64,000 nt of DNA, taken from NCBI GenBank assembly GCA_030562195.1, contig CM060199.1, forward strand, positions 21,038,338 to 21,102,337, given 5' to 3'. Shown in pieces: positions 12,801 to 24,269 of this stretch. The notes beneath the pieces were generated by a model. That model did not search any database, had not been told where the DNA came from, and was given only the letters and a program-made list of their open reading frames with translations. The DNA is from Nipponacmea schrenckii (taxonomy: Eukaryota > Mollusca > Gastropoda > Lottiidae). Position numbers and translations under genes: made by a program. Position 1 is the stretch's first letter. Each line of letters begins with the position of its first letter.

Positions 12801-15800
12801 AATTATCATATACTGTAAGTAGTGGAAGTTATTATTTCTTATGTTTTAATTCATTCTAGGACTCTGAAACGTCATCTTCTAGAGCGAAAGGTAAAACATC
12901 TTCACCAAGTTCTGTCACCAAATCGAAAGGTAGTGATTGTTTAATTCTTATCTTTAACTCATCTAATTTTGGTCCCTTTTTGCGATGCAAGTTGGAGCTG
13001 TTTGACTTGATGAGAAAAGGACCTATTAAAGAGACAGGTTCGCCATTCCTTCGACCAATCATACCTTAGTCTTAGAAACCGAAATTTTTAGCTAAACTAA
13101 TCAGTAATGACAGTACTATGAGTCTTCAAATCCATGTGTGTGCAAAATTATTCAAGTTTGTATGTTAAAATGACAACTGGTTATTTCTATGACTCAGTTA
13201 TATATAGAAAATACATAATTATATAGAAATAGAAATTCCTAGTTTGAGGTATAGATTAAACAAATGATGCATTTGTAGTAACTTTTGGAAATTTTATATT
13301 CAAGACCAAAATCAACCTCTGAAAATTTCAAACTAAGGCCTTCAAGAGAAATTGCTTTACTACAAATTATATTTCATTTCGGTGCAGAAATGTTAGATGT
13401 GAAACGCCTATTTTATTATGTATAGCTTTCTGATGTAAAACTCCATTGTATTTGTAGTAACTGTAAAACAGACTACAGTAATAGAAGAATATAGAACAAG
13501 CCCAGATACATCTCAAATTAAAGATGGTAAATCCTATTTGATGGAGAAATTATTTGAAGGTACAGAAGTCATACAACAATCTATGATTCAACATGAAGGT
13601 AAACTAACACTTAAATTGTTCAGTTTGTCATTGATACAGCTCAAGGCATTTCTTGTCATCTGTCTTTGAGTCATATTATTTCATCATGAGATTATTATTA
13701 TACATTGCTAAAGTCAAAGCCTGAAAACTTTATACCTTTTTCTCCAAAATTCAAACTTAGAGGGATTGTTAAGAGGTTTTCTAAATTGTGTATGTGGACC
13801 ATTCCATGTTCAGTCTATGATTCCTACAATTTCGCAGTGTCACTAATCGCATATGTGCTTGTATCACAGCAGCATTTTACATTTATATTCAATTTTATAT
13901 ATTTGAAATCTATTCATTTTATATTTATTTTCTAATACCATTACTCAATTTATAGGTGACGTTCTTTTGTATTTTTCATGTTTCATCTGCATTTAAAATT
14001 CTATTTAGTAACTGTTCAGACTGTTGAGATTTATGTGTAATAGTTTTTAAACAATAAATATTATTATTATTATTATTATCACATAAAACCTTTGAGATGA
14101 GTGACATTATCAAACACTTAATTTAATGGAATTTCATATCCACTGGCTACCAATTGAAAATTGCTATGTTGCAAATATCATTTACCCGATACATGTACTA
14201 AATTTAATATTCCTCTTTACAATTCCTTTAACAAGATTAAAAATATATCAAATTGTTACATTATATTTCCTGTGTTCTACATCTTGTTCAGCACATCTAG
14301 TAAATCCAGAATGATGTTGCTGCCCCAATTATGACAGCTTTTGAGGAATAGTTCGGACAATTTAAATGTGTGTTGTTGTCTGAGTCCATGTAGAAGGAGT
14401 AGTGGTCTTAAACCATTTCGGCCAAGGGTTGGCTACCCTAGAAAAAACCTCATGGTTTCGCCGCCATTTGCACAGATCGGACGCACATCTAACCTGCTTG
14501 TAATTATTGTAAAAATTATGTGAATAATTATGAAGTTATTAAAACATTAACAAGAAAAACTCTATTCTATCTTTGTGGAGCACAAATAATCCACAGCTTT
14601 AGTCACCCTATCTTAAAGAAAAGGTATAATTTCTTTCATTTCTCTTCTGTATTAGCTGCACCTCTAAAAAGTCAGTTGAGCTTACCAGACGATAATGTGA
14701 GTAACTCTGGTACCTATACTATTGATGATGAAGAGGAATGTAATGAAGAAGAAGAAGCTCGACAAAGAATAGATGAAGTGTTTGGTGTCATTAAGTTAAA
14801 CCAAGCTGTGAAAGAGATGTCCCTACAAGACGAGATATATAATACCGGTAACCTATCAGACGACAGTACTTGTACACCTACTGATGACCTCAAACGACGC
14901 AGTTTCACCTTTGATCAGCCTGATGATTCTGAAACTTCCAAACAATACGTTGATTTTGAGGTACTGGTACTGCATATTTTCAAATATAATGAACACCCCT
15001 TCTTTACCCTAAAATTTATTCAACCACATATAATTCCAACCTTTATTTGAGCAAGTAAGAGTTGGCATATCATAGACACTAAAACTTCTAGATGCTATAT
15101 TGTTTGAATGCTTCCTTTGTCATTATGAAGGCTAGGCAAATTGGGTTATCTAATTAACACCCCTCTATGTTTTTATTAACTCTTCCACACATTAGGTAAA
15201 TATATAATTGTTAATGTCTGATTGGAAGATCTCATGTGGAAAATCAGGGGTGTAGTTCATTCTATCCATCCTTGTAATGATCTTATCCTAGACCGTCAGG
15301 TGTGCTCTCAAATCTGCTTGACCATATACAGCTGAACCTTGTTTGTGAATGAATATAATTCTAGAATTCTTCAGTGCTCCTGAGTAAAGAAACAAGACCA
15401 AAACATGTCCATTTCTGCTCAAATTATTTACTTACACTTAACTTTGACACATACAACATAGTTAAGTGCAAAGCTAATAGTTTTATAAAGCCTCTGTAAT
15501 TTGGCTTGGTATGAAATCCCCACAGATCCCATCTTTTGCTAAAAAACACTACTTAGGAATGAAAAGGTTTCAATAAAACCAACTTCCATTTTATATTTTC
15601 AGGAATTGAAAGCAATGGCTATACAACATGGTGGTGATGTTCCTTTATGGATGTCACAACTTGTAGCTTTAACTAATCAAAATCTTCAACAGTCTAGTCA
15701 TACAGTCAGTCCCTCATTAGATACAAGTTGTAAGTTTATAATGTATCATATAACTCCAAGACAATCCTATTCTACAAATGTAATATTGCTAAATGTGTAA

Positions 15801-18753
15801 AGAACTCACTTAAAAATCATTAGATTGGATTGTTTCAGTGGTATCATTTCCAAATTCCTTATACTGATTCTATTGACTTTTTTCATAGTAGTTGGCAAGA
15901 TAAGGGTTTCCTTTTAAAAATGTTAATTTTGAAATTTTGGTTCAGTGAATGAAGTTTGGTATTTATTTTGGGCAAAGATTAACTTATTTTCATCTCATTT
16001 GCTTTATTTTTTTTTTAATTTTTCTTTGAAAAACTCTTGCTTGTCGAATCTTCAACAGTTTCAGAAAAAATGGTTTTCTTAAAGTTTCAGTCAGTAGCAG
16101 ATCACCAATTGAAAACGGTGCCAAAAGAAAACCTGGTACAGGCAGACGCTTACCACCAATACCTACTAATCACTCTACTAGTTTGCTCCCTCAGTCATCA
16201 CCCTTATCTGATTCTTTAAATTATGTTCCTGAAAGCAGTGCCAAGCATTCTAGAGTTCCAACCTCGAAGCAGTCTCCAAAACATTCTCCTGTAGCTTCGA
16301 CAACTCCAAAAAAGCCTTTTGTGTCTTCAACCAGACCAAATAGAGCCTTTGAACTCAGACGTTCAAATGCAACAGACAGTTCAACTAGACGGAAATCAAC
16401 TTCTTCAGCAGCTTCAGCTAGTCCACCAGTCTCTCGAAGGTCAGAGCCCAAAACTGACAGATCGTCAACATCTTCATCAACCCGACCTCCCAGAGCTAAA
16501 GCCAAGACAACACAGCTGAGTACACACCTGAGCAACTTGAAAAAGGAGCTGAAAAGAACAAGTATTGGTGAATCCAGTAAGAAATCTGGTAGTAAGAGTC
16601 AATCTACCCCAGCCAGCAGGAACAATTCACCCAAAACATTATCCTGGAAGAGACGAATGGAGTATGATCCTAGAAAAGCTGTAAATGAAGCTAAAGAGAA
16701 ATCTAAAAAATTAGTCAAACAATCACAGTCTGTAGCTGTTGAGACTACTAAAAGTACCAGCAATCTAGTTCGATCATCATCCTGTTCTAACTCAGAAGAA
16801 CTTTGTGGCCTGGGATCAATGAAGGTATGTATGAGTTCTATATTTTGGTAACTTCTCATTAATATTTACATTTCTACTATCACTCCCTCAATGAACAAGT
16901 TAAGCCAGCTGTCTTTTTTTTTTCGATAAACTGTAGTTTGTCACATGACGCTATGAACTAGTCAAGGCACAACAATGACGTGATCTAAGATTTGTGTCAA
17001 TTCCATATACATGTAAATACACATATGTAAAACAATGAATTTTTTATTAAAAGTATCAAAAATATAAATATAAGAATTAAACGTTAGTCTCATTAGTATC
17101 ATTGGTGTGTAATTATGATACATGACTTTTGTCATTTATTCTGTTTGTCATGTTATCTATTGCGTTTACACACCAATGATACTAATGAGACCAGCTGCTG
17201 CCTTTGTAAAATATCTGGTTTCCTTTTCTCAAATAATCTGATGCTTAAAAATTTTTCGCAAGAGGTAATTTGACATACAGAAATTTACTTATTGTAAAAT
17301 ATTTTGAAAATGATCATCAGATCACCTGTGCAGTTTGAAATGGTCCTCAATCTTATAAATATTTACATTATAATTCTAGGAACTAAGTAGGAGTTGTATG
17401 CACAAATCAGCCTTCTCAACTCCCTCACCCAAAGATCTGAGCAATATGTCACCTCTACAGCGTTCAGCTTCACTGAGAATTAGACGCAGTACATTTGATA
17501 CATTGCCAGATCAAGATGTTCAACAAAATGGATTACATCGCACTGAGGTTAGTAGAGAGTAATACTGCAACATGCGTTACTTTGTGTTCCTTGTTTTCTC
17601 TGTGTTTAAACTTGATAAGTTGACCTTTACCAGAATCAAAATTGGTTGTCAATAGCAACTTTCATCAAGACAGTTATTGTCTGGTTGATAGAGACTAGCT
17701 AGATTAGGTTTTGAAAGTGGCAGTGGATATTAACCACATAAAAATGAAACGAAAGCAAATGCACCATAGTTGTCTAAGTATTGCTTTATCTAATTGAGCT
17801 CAGAGGAAGCTATCTCCCCAACAAAGTACATCACATACACATTTTCTCATAGTACAAGTGTTATGAACTCATTGGTCAAAACCGTAAAGTTAAGGACTTC
17901 TTTTAGTCTTTAGTCATTGATAATTTTTTATGGTATTTTTTAGTCATATAATCCACTCTTGGTGTCGTCAATCTACCAACTATCACTACAGTTAAAATCT
18001 CAACTAGATAAAACCGTAGAGAAACTCAAGGATGAAGAGAAAATCTCAGTCACACCATCACCTATTGATGATTTCCTTGAAGAACCAGAAAAAAGTCAAT
18101 TCCCAGCCTGGAAAACAGCTAATAATGAACTCATCAGTATCTTGAGGAATTTACGAAGAATCAAGCATCAAATGCAAGGTTAGCTTTATTTTCAATCTAT
18201 ATCCCTAGAGTGTTGGCTCTTGTTATGTGTTCTAAAGAACAATCCATTAGAGCATTGGTTAAAATTGTAGGTTAACTGAACATTGAATTTGAAGGATTTT
18301 CAGATTGAGCTGTAACATTTCATTTGTGCATAACAGTGTCAAATTTATCACATATTTCCACTTTTTTCTCCAGAGGGACTGACATGAAAAGATTATCTAG
18401 TCCTTTGGATGGGACAATAAATTGAGGCCCCATTTGCTACAGGCTGTGCATAAATAGTCTTGACAAAATTTTCCTCTTCAATAGCTTATAGGGTGCAGAA
18501 GAGTAGGAAAACTCTATTTCATTTCATTTCAATTTCCAGTTTTTTCTTATGAACCAGTCCCAAGCTTATATTAATGAATTTTTCTATTTCATATTTTTCA
18601 GCTGTTGATTCTGTTTTATTTCCTACAACTAGTGACCAGACCTTGGATCAGATTCATCGGTTAAGTCTAGAAATAACAGAGTTTCATCCTATTAGTCATG
18701 AAGAAGATTTCAGTGATGAAGGTTCACCTGATTTAATGGAAGAATTTTACTAG
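6843..18753 (+). CDS. CEP170: CEP170-family centrosomal protein, C-terminal 870 residues, 5' partial
   Basis: Fifteen exons join in one frame: 6843-7051, 8239-8295, 8709-8771, 9557-9637, 10105-10179, 11983-12072, 12313-12417, 12860-12929, 13458-13598, 14656-14960, 15603-15729, 16091-16824, 17380-17547, 17944-18178 and 18602-18753 (TAG). All have AG/GT borders and matching phases. CEP170 proteins bind microtubules and sit at the subdistal appendages of the mother centriole. The assignment rests on the C-terminal region: LLVSSIYQLSLQLKSQLDKT, then a basic amphipathic helix ISILRNLRRIKHQMQ and a DQTLDQI motif, in the same order and spacing as my recollection of vertebrate CEP170. Most of the rest is Ser/Thr/Lys-rich and low in complexity. 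An acidic block, DDEEECNEEEEARQRIDEVF, lies in exon 10. The first exon opens at codon position 2, so the start codon and FHA domain should lie before base 1. The in-frame ATG at 6830 precedes a clean TTTTTCAG acceptor and is probably intronic. Confidence 0.82.
7375..7848 (-). mobile_element. Long MITE, family A, bounded by TTAA
   Basis: A 474-bp element in the first visible CEP170 intron. It opens TTAAAGGGATAATAGGCGTT and ends with the exact inverse, AACGCCTATTATCCCTTTAA. The interior blocks TTTAATATTGACTATTAGTT and GAGTTACTTCCCTTTATA match the elements at 42348-42796 and 53002-53386 in the opposite orientation. No coding capacity. Confidence 0.85.
8239..12929 (+). CDS. CEP170: Run of short phase-0 cassette exons in the CEP170-like gene (exons 2-8)
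   Basis: Exons 2-7 (57, 63, 81, 75, 90 and 105 nt) begin and end between codons. Exon 8 (70 nt) begins at phase 0 and ends at phase 1. The first residues are alike: ESDS, ERTP, GSDT, EYDS, ESDK, ESVA and DSET. Several end in Ser-Pro, Thr-Pro or Ser-Phe just before the donor, and exon 1 also ends KSP. The peptides are basic and Ser/Thr/Lys-rich. Each of exons 2-7 could be skipped or repeated without a frame change. The repeating borders suggest tandem exon duplication followed by divergence (inference). Confidence 0.75.
8330..8660. other. CEP170 intron stretch with suspect base calls
   Basis: Between exons 2 and 3 the sequence changes to runs such as GGGCCCAGGGGGAAACGGGGG and TTTAAAA, with doubled and tripled letters, unlike the adjacent DNA. 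I see no gene or repeat. It resembles the low-quality end of a sequencing read kept in the assembly. Any short exon here would be unreadable. Confidence 0.5.
9000..9400. other. CEP170 intron stretch with suspect base calls
   Basis: Between exons 3 and 4 the DNA becomes strings of homopolymers (GGGG, AAAAAAAA, TTTTT) with almost no complex words, ending in AAAAAAAAAAGGGGAAAAAAA. It resembles 8330-8660. No feature can be supported. Confidence 0.5.
10593..10667. mobile_element. Small fold-back element with perfect 16-bp arms
   Basis: ATATGTTTTATATAAC at 10593-10608 is repeated inverted at 10652-10667 in CEP170 intron 5. The loop ends CCAAACGTTG, loosely like the GAAACGTTG of the element at 3074-3217. 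Non-coding. Confidence 0.55.
10768..11568. mobile_element. TA-flanked non-autonomous element with CAGTA...TACTG ends
   Basis: An 801-bp element in CEP170 intron 5 lies between TA dinucleotides (10766-10767 and 11569-11570). The ends read CAGTAGAACCTG and, inverted, CAGTATATCCTG. Both subterminal regions carry GGTGGCC/GGTCGCTTA-type words (GAAGGTGGCCTCTTAA near 10840; GTGGTCGCTTATTGAAGG near 11511). TA duplications and CAGT-type ends fit a Tc1/mariner-type MITE. No transposase frame. Confidence 0.6.
12930..16090. other. CEP170 introns 8-11: no features seen
   Basis: The introns 12930-13457, 13599-14655, 14961-15602 and 15730-16090 are AT-rich. Apart from a short TTA-repeat microsatellite near 14060, I see no element with clear ends. 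The open frames near 13705 and 14126-14520 lie between valid splice sites and lack family motifs. An in-exon GATG|GTAAAT at 13526-13530 could act as an alternative donor. Confidence 0.5.
17087..17191. mobile_element. Fold-back MITE with perfect 26-bp arms
   Basis: GTCTCATTAGTATCATTGGT and six further bases (17087-17112) reappear perfectly inverted at 17166-17191 in CEP170 intron 12. The whole is 105 bp with a 53-bp loop. The identical arms imply recent insertion or gene-conversion-like correction. Non-coding. Confidence 0.75.
17944..18753 (+). CDS. CEP170: Conserved C-terminal region of the CEP170-like protein (exons 14-15)
   Basis: Exon 14 (17944-18178) encodes two predicted helices separated by an acidic loop (DDFLEEPEK). 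The second, ISILRNLRRIKHQMQ, continues into exon 15 as AVDSVLFP. Exon 15 (18602-18753) ends with an acidic tail, HEEDFSDEGSPDLMEEFY, then TAG. This is the part most clearly shared with vertebrate CEP170 and CEP170B, and it supports the family name more strongly than the low-complexity remainder. Confidence 0.82.
18393..18536 (+). mobile_element. SINE 3' fragment (GGGACAATAAA...GAGGCCCC family)
   Basis: In CEP170 intron 14, GGGACAATAAATTGAGGCCCC is followed by GACAAAATTTTCCTC and a tail GGTGCAGAAGAGTAGGAAAA. The same blocks in the same order follow a tRNA-like head at 47848-48142, so this is a 5'-truncated copy of that SINE. Confidence 0.7.
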
Positions 18754-18857
18754 TCAATTAAATTATTAACTGAAGATTTGGGATTATTGGTCGTTAAGTT
18801 TCTTATTCTCTATATTGCCATATTTCTGAAGTTACAGGTCATCTAATTGCTTGATAC

Positions 18858-19123
18858 AATAAATCCATTTGAATGAATGACTAATCAAGTGACTGAATTA
18901 TTTAAGTGACTAATCAAGTGACTGAATTATTTAAGTGATCTTAAGTGAAGTTTCTAAGAACCTGAAACCTTTTCTCAAAAAATCTTACAAGTACCATAAA
19001 AATTCAAGCTTTTGCATTTACATCGAATTTGAATCATACAAATTTGTAAGAGCCACAGCTCCTAGTCTTCATCTGATATTATGGTAGCAATTTGCCAGTT
19101 ATCTACCTTTATTTATAAATAAA
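18858..19123 (+). promoter_or_regulatory. Candidate CEP170 3' UTR polyadenylation signals
   Basis: AATAAA occurs at 18858-18863 and 19118-19123, about 105 and 365 bp after the stop codon. A 31-bp direct repeat (TGACTAATCAAGTGACTGAA...) lies between them at about 18881-18943. I cannot tell which signal is used. Confidence 0.4.
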
Positions 19124-20339
19124 ACCCAAATCTATGTGTTGATAAATTGAAACTCCTAGAGTCATCTGATTGGTGAGTTCTGCACTATCAAGATTCATGG
19201 AATCAACCTGATGTTCAAAAAAACAAATTGGAATAGAGTTCAGAATGCTGACAAAAATAGTAGGTGCAGACAGAATTCAAAATGAGAAGAGAATTTTGAA
19301 TTTTACACATCTGCATTCATACTGTTTGATTGAGGGCAGAATTGGAACTGATGAAAATTGTTCAGAACTTGCCATTCAAGGATCACCATTCATTCACCTA
19401 AAAAAAACAACATCTTGTGATAATGAGTTTGTGACATACGGCCATTGTTCCAACAAGCAACTAGCTCTTCAATCAAGATTGAGGTGTTAAACTTAGTTTA
19501 TAACTAAATTTGACATTTTTTGATCACTTTGGTATGTATTATGACATACAAACGAAGTGAGGCGAATTTCACATTAGCCAAGCCGTCTGCAATGTATCAC
19601 AGTATTTGGCCATGGGCCGGCTTTTAATGGTACAATATCCATAATGTCACATGATTGGGTTAAGAAACAATTTCTAATGTTACAGATTGATGGCAATTAT
19701 AATTGGTTGAGAACTTGAGATTTAGCAACAAGAACATTGGCTGTATTGAAGGATCAAAGGTTATCTGTTAAAAACTAACATTACCTTCTTAAAGCAAGAT
19801 GCTGATCACAGTGCTAGTTGTGCTTATGTGGTACATGGTAGCTTTAAAACAGCTTTAATGTAGAGTGTCCTATAATGTATAACAAGCCTTAGTCTAAATT
19901 TTTTATAGCTTACAACTTTTGTGATTCTAAATGTATTCACACACAGTATTTATCAGATGTGAAAGCTACTTGAAGCCTGAATCAATTGATCAGATCGTGG
20001 ATATGGTGAAATATGACAATATCATGCTTTAATGGTTTTATCTATGTATTTTTAATGAAAAGGTATGCTTGATATGCTAGAATGGTATTATTTCTCATGG
20101 TGTACTGAAACTTATGTCGGTATGGTTATGTACAGTGATCGGATGTCACAACCTAATGTTCAACTAATGATATTATTTAACAGCTATCTTGGGAATATCT
20201 ACCTTGCCTCTTTGTTCTCCACAATATGACTTTGTGCAATATTATTTTTATCTTCAACAAACAGTGGATTCTTATCTAATATGAGTGCTGAAATCTTGCT
20301 TAATTTGCCAATACATTTGTCAGACTATCAAAATAGCTG

Positions 20340-20560
20340 GTAAGTGTCAAAATAAGATGTTAGGATGTGTGTCAGACTATCAGTATAGCTTGTCCAGATA
20401 TGTAATTGTCAGATGATAATCAAAATACCATATGATATGGTATTGTCAGACTATCAGTATATCTTGTTCAGATATGTAATTGTCAGATGATTATCAAAAT
20501 ACCATATGATATGGTAGTGTCAGACTATCAAAAAGGATTATTAAAATATGTAATTGTAAG
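20340..20560. repeat. 83-bp tandem repeat
   Basis: Two near-identical units of about 83 bp read CAGATATGTAATTGTCAGATG, then a block with the palindrome ACCATATGATATGGT, then GTCAGACTATC. Degenerate half-units extend on both sides to about 21400. Confidence 0.7.
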
Positions 20561-22379
20561 ATGACTATAAAAATATCTTAAGATAAATTCATTTCTGACT
20601 ATGAAAAAAGCTTGTTAAGATATGTATAGTCTATCTTCAGAACTATTATATTTTGAATGGGCTTTATATAAACGTGTCAGTCACTGATTAGTGGTGACAG
20701 CTTATCATGATACACGAAGCTTAAATTTGAAAATCTTTTGGGGCTATTTCATAAAATGATAAAATTCAATTTTGAGGAATTTTATGAATTGGATTGGATG
20801 ATAATTATTTATTAAATGAATTTCAAACTTGTTCCAAAATCGGATTATGCTAATTGTGTCTGCAGACAATCAATTAGCTCTTAAAAGTTTTTAAATAAAT
20901 TGCCTTTGAGAAAGCAACAAAGAAAGAATATTTTTACTGTGCAAAAGTTCGTATTGTTGAATTTGTTTTCATTAAACTGCTGTTTGTGAGTTATATTAGT
21001 CTAAAACTTGCTGACTTTGATAACTGTACCATAGTCGTTGAAAACAAAATGTGTGTCAGACACACAATAGGCTGAATTGTCAGCTATCAAAATAGCTCTT
21101 ACAGACCGGTTAAAAAATGTACAACTGTTAATCCTCCAAGATAGCCACTAAGATCTTGATACATTTCGGTGTCAAACTATCAAGATAACAGTTGAAGTCT
21201 AGACATATACATGTATGTATGCGTATCAGCTATCAAAATGACTAATTTAAATGTGGAAGCTAACCAGACTAGCTATGTTAGTCTATCAAAATAAGGGTAA
21301 GTGTCAGAGTGTCAATGTCAGCCGATCAAGATTACATTTGGAGACCAGATACATGTCAGATGTCAAGACTTTCAAAATAGCTTATAGATCTTGTCAGCAA
21401 GTTCGAGACTAAATTTTATGTTCATAATTTTACTCGCTGTTTATTATTGCTTGCATGTGATATGGATGCTAGCTATTTGGGTTTATTGTTAGATTATATG
21501 CATCAATTGTGATATTTTGTTAATGAATTAAACTCCAGTCAATTTCACTTGGTTTTATATAACTGTATTAGCGAAGGTGCGGAAAGTTCCCAATTTCTGT
21601 GCCTTAGTTTTCCCGACTCTGCCCTACTCATATCTATCCAAATATCTGTCAGAGGCTGGGAATAGACTGCAAGTTTAGGACTAGGGAGATAGGGTTTTTG
21701 GGCAAAACCCCCACTATTTTAGACAAATTCAAAAGGGTCTGTTATAGAATGTTTCAGAATGTACAGTTTATATCACTTTCGAAGACTATTCCAGTTATAT
21801 ACATAATAACCTCTTTTGTAATCAGTCTCCATTGAAAGTCTTCTCCCATTTTTTTTTAAACAATATATTTATTTCAATAAATTCACAAAAATATGCAGAG
21901 ACATACAACAAATAATCATACAAACACAGCTCAGGGCTTATTACCTTCTGCTTCGCAATAAAAATAGTGAAATAATTCATGTAGGCTACATGGGGAAGAT
22001 AATGTTTCTACAATAGATATGATAAGGGTGCGAGGGGACAAGACCAGGGACAGGAAATGGGAAGATAAAAAAGATGAGTGTGTACGTTAAAAGTGTAAGT
22101 GGTGCCTTGTTTTAGTATAAAACAATAAACGTCAATAGTTTTCGCTCTTGGTTGTCTTCTCCAATTGAGCCATTCCTCCTTCCTATATACCTACCCAAAA
22201 CAAAACAATACATCCCTAGCCAGATTATTAACAAATTCCTGTTTGACATCCATAGAAAGAAACATATTCTTGAACACCACATCTTCGCATTATAGAGGCG
22301 GCAATTTGACTGATTACTTATAAAGGTTATCGCAATCATGATTAGCTTTTGTATATGAGTAACAATGTCGAAATGGATA

Positions 22380-22569
22380 ATGAACTTAAATGTTTGGCCA
22401 ATAGGAGCACATATAAGTCAGTAAATATACCTGCTGCCATAAATAACACAATAGAATAAATAAATATAAAAAAACCTTAGTAATTACACGAAGTAAGTTC
22501 TCTGATGAATATATACTCATTTTGAGAACTAAAATTTTATTTTGATGCTAAGACGCAGTATCACTTTAA
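22380..22569 (+). mobile_element. Truncated family B MITE
   Basis: The right part matches 411-678 and 44994-45246 (TTTGGCCAATAGGAGC, CTGCTGCCATAAA, TGATGCTAAGACGCAGTATC). The right terminus CACTTTAA is mutated and the left GGGATAATAGG terminus is absent, so it is a decayed copy. Confidence 0.65.
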
Positions 22570-23965
22570 CTTGGAACTGTATGTCTGAAATGAAATGCTT
22601 ACCTACGTACTGCATCTGATTTGGCTAATTATGAAGATGGTTGAAGAGACTCTGATATGAATGAAATGCTGAACACATTCTATAAAAGGATTTGAATCTG
22701 TATTAAATAAGGATTAATTGATTCAGTAGATTTCTATACAGGACATTGTCATGCTTCTTGATTCTTAGCATTTTGCATTGCTGATCATTTCCCAATACAA
22801 TCTTACATATAGTTAGGTTTGGGTAAAATCTTTTTGTAATATTTTAGGGCTTGTTATGACATAAACTGAACTATTAAAGTTAAAAAAGAAAAAAACACTG
22901 AAAAATAGGAGAATTTAAACTTCTGATACATTTGATGTTTTTTTTAAACATGCCCCCACTTCCCCGATTCTGAAAAGTTCCCATCTGGTTCCCAGGCAAT
23001 AAAGTAATGAATAGTTTTTTTAATTCATATTTTTGTTGTCAGCTTTCAGTGAAAAAAAATTGACGTTTTCGGACTTAGAAAAGTCCGAATGCTAAGAAGT
23101 AAAAACAAACTGCCACTATATAAACATTTGCATTGAAAATACCTTTTGTATATTTACTCAGTAGAATGACCCTTAATGTAAAATTATGTAGTTTTTTCTC
23201 CAGTAGTGAAAAACGTTAATCCTATTAACTCATACTTTTCTTTTTCCATTTCCCTATACGACAAGCCATTCGAGAAATAGAAATTCAATTACCTTGGTCA
23301 CCTTTCAGATTGAAACGATTTTCAGTTCGTTTTTTAAAGTCCTTAAAGACTTTTTTTTAGATGATTTTCAGCCAGACATAAAAAAAGGACAGACGGAAAG
23401 ACTGTTAACACAAAGGAACAGTGTTCACCACATTTCGGTCGAGGGCTCTGATTGACTGTATTTGCTGGCGTACAACCCTATCAAATCGCTGCATTTCCTG
23501 TTACAAGAATAGTGTCCATTGCAATCAAGGTGTAAGAACAAAGTTCTTTGTGGCTCGACACATCTTTCATAATATGGATTCAAGAGGCTTCAAGGATGTC
23601 CGGAAATAAACTTCAATAATGGATGATCCGAAAAAGTGAGCCGAATAAATTTACTGAATTATATAGCATTACACATTATACTTTGAAAATATAAGATGCT
23701 TAACTATACAAAGTATCCGGCAGCAAGTTTCGGACTATTCTTATGTTGATCATTATTCCATTTCAAATGTCATATCCTTATGTACAGTGTAAAAGTCTAT
23801 TTACTTTTTCTTTTGTCGTCGGTTTGAGTACAGGTACCTCGTGAATGTGAGACGACGTCTTTATGACGTATAAGTGTATCAACCAACATTAGAAAATATT
23901 GCGGAATAAGAGATTTGTTTAATAACGCGCTGGTATTATGTTGTACCGTTACATTTGATTGGATT

Positions 23966-24040
23966 ATATATAAAGTTACCTAGAGATTGTAATACACGCT
24001 GCTTTTGGTTTTTGGGATTAAAAAATCTCGGAATAAAAAG
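23966..24040 (+). promoter_or_regulatory. Candidate TATA promoter and non-coding first exon of the Kunitz gene
   Basis: TATATAAA at 23966-23973 is followed about 25-30 bp later by AATACACGCTGCTTTTGG and a strong donor AAAAG|GTAAGC (GT at 24041). The next good acceptor upstream of the Kunitz start codon is TTATCTTGCAG ending at 28552, six bases before the ATG. This is the arrangement of a short 5' UTR exon plus a 4.5-kb intron. It is inferred from signals only; no transcript evidence is available. Confidence 0.45.
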
Positions 24041-24204
24041 GTAAGCAACTTAAATTTTCAAACTTTTCCTTTTAATGGCTTCTATAAGGTTCAAAGACAA
24101 AGGGTAAAAAGCAAAAGAAAAAAGATTTATAACGATTCTTCTTTCGTTGGCGTTGGGTTTTAGGAGAACAAAGGATATCGTCGATCAAAAATTCCTCATT
24201 GTCA

Positions 24205-24262
24205 TAACGAGAATTGGGGGGGGGGGGGGTAGCAGTCGCAGATCGATGACCGCTACGCCTTG
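24205..24262 (-). mobile_element. tRNA-like fragment ending in a C run
   Basis: On the minus strand, CTCAAGGCGTAGCGGTCATC resembles a tRNA or SINE A-box region. It is followed by GATCTGCGACTGCTA and a run of about 14 C. No B box remains. Comparable to the SINE-like pieces at 4588-4753 and 35921-36004, which also abut a G/C homopolymer. Confidence 0.4.
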
Positions 24263-24269
24263 AGACTGG

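Larger units (their letters stand above)
18754..23960. other. Intergenic region between the CEP170-like and Kunitz genes
   Basis: No exon is supported. The left part is probably 3' UTR. 20340-21400 is peppered with variants of GTCAGACTATCAAAATAGC, including a clear 83-bp tandem at about 20380-20540. 21570-21700 (CGACTCTGCCC...GTCAGAGGCTGGGAATAGA) is a dispersed repeat with a relative at 39690-39750. A truncated family B MITE lies at 22380-22569. 22570-23960 shows only AT-rich DNA and a small palindrome near 23067 (TCGGACTTAGAAAAGTCCGA). Confidence 0.5.

Noticed and set aside
16221..16859. Antisense frames of 104 and 86 codons
   Set aside because: They are opposite the large CEP170 exon, whose sense frame continues through valid splice sites.
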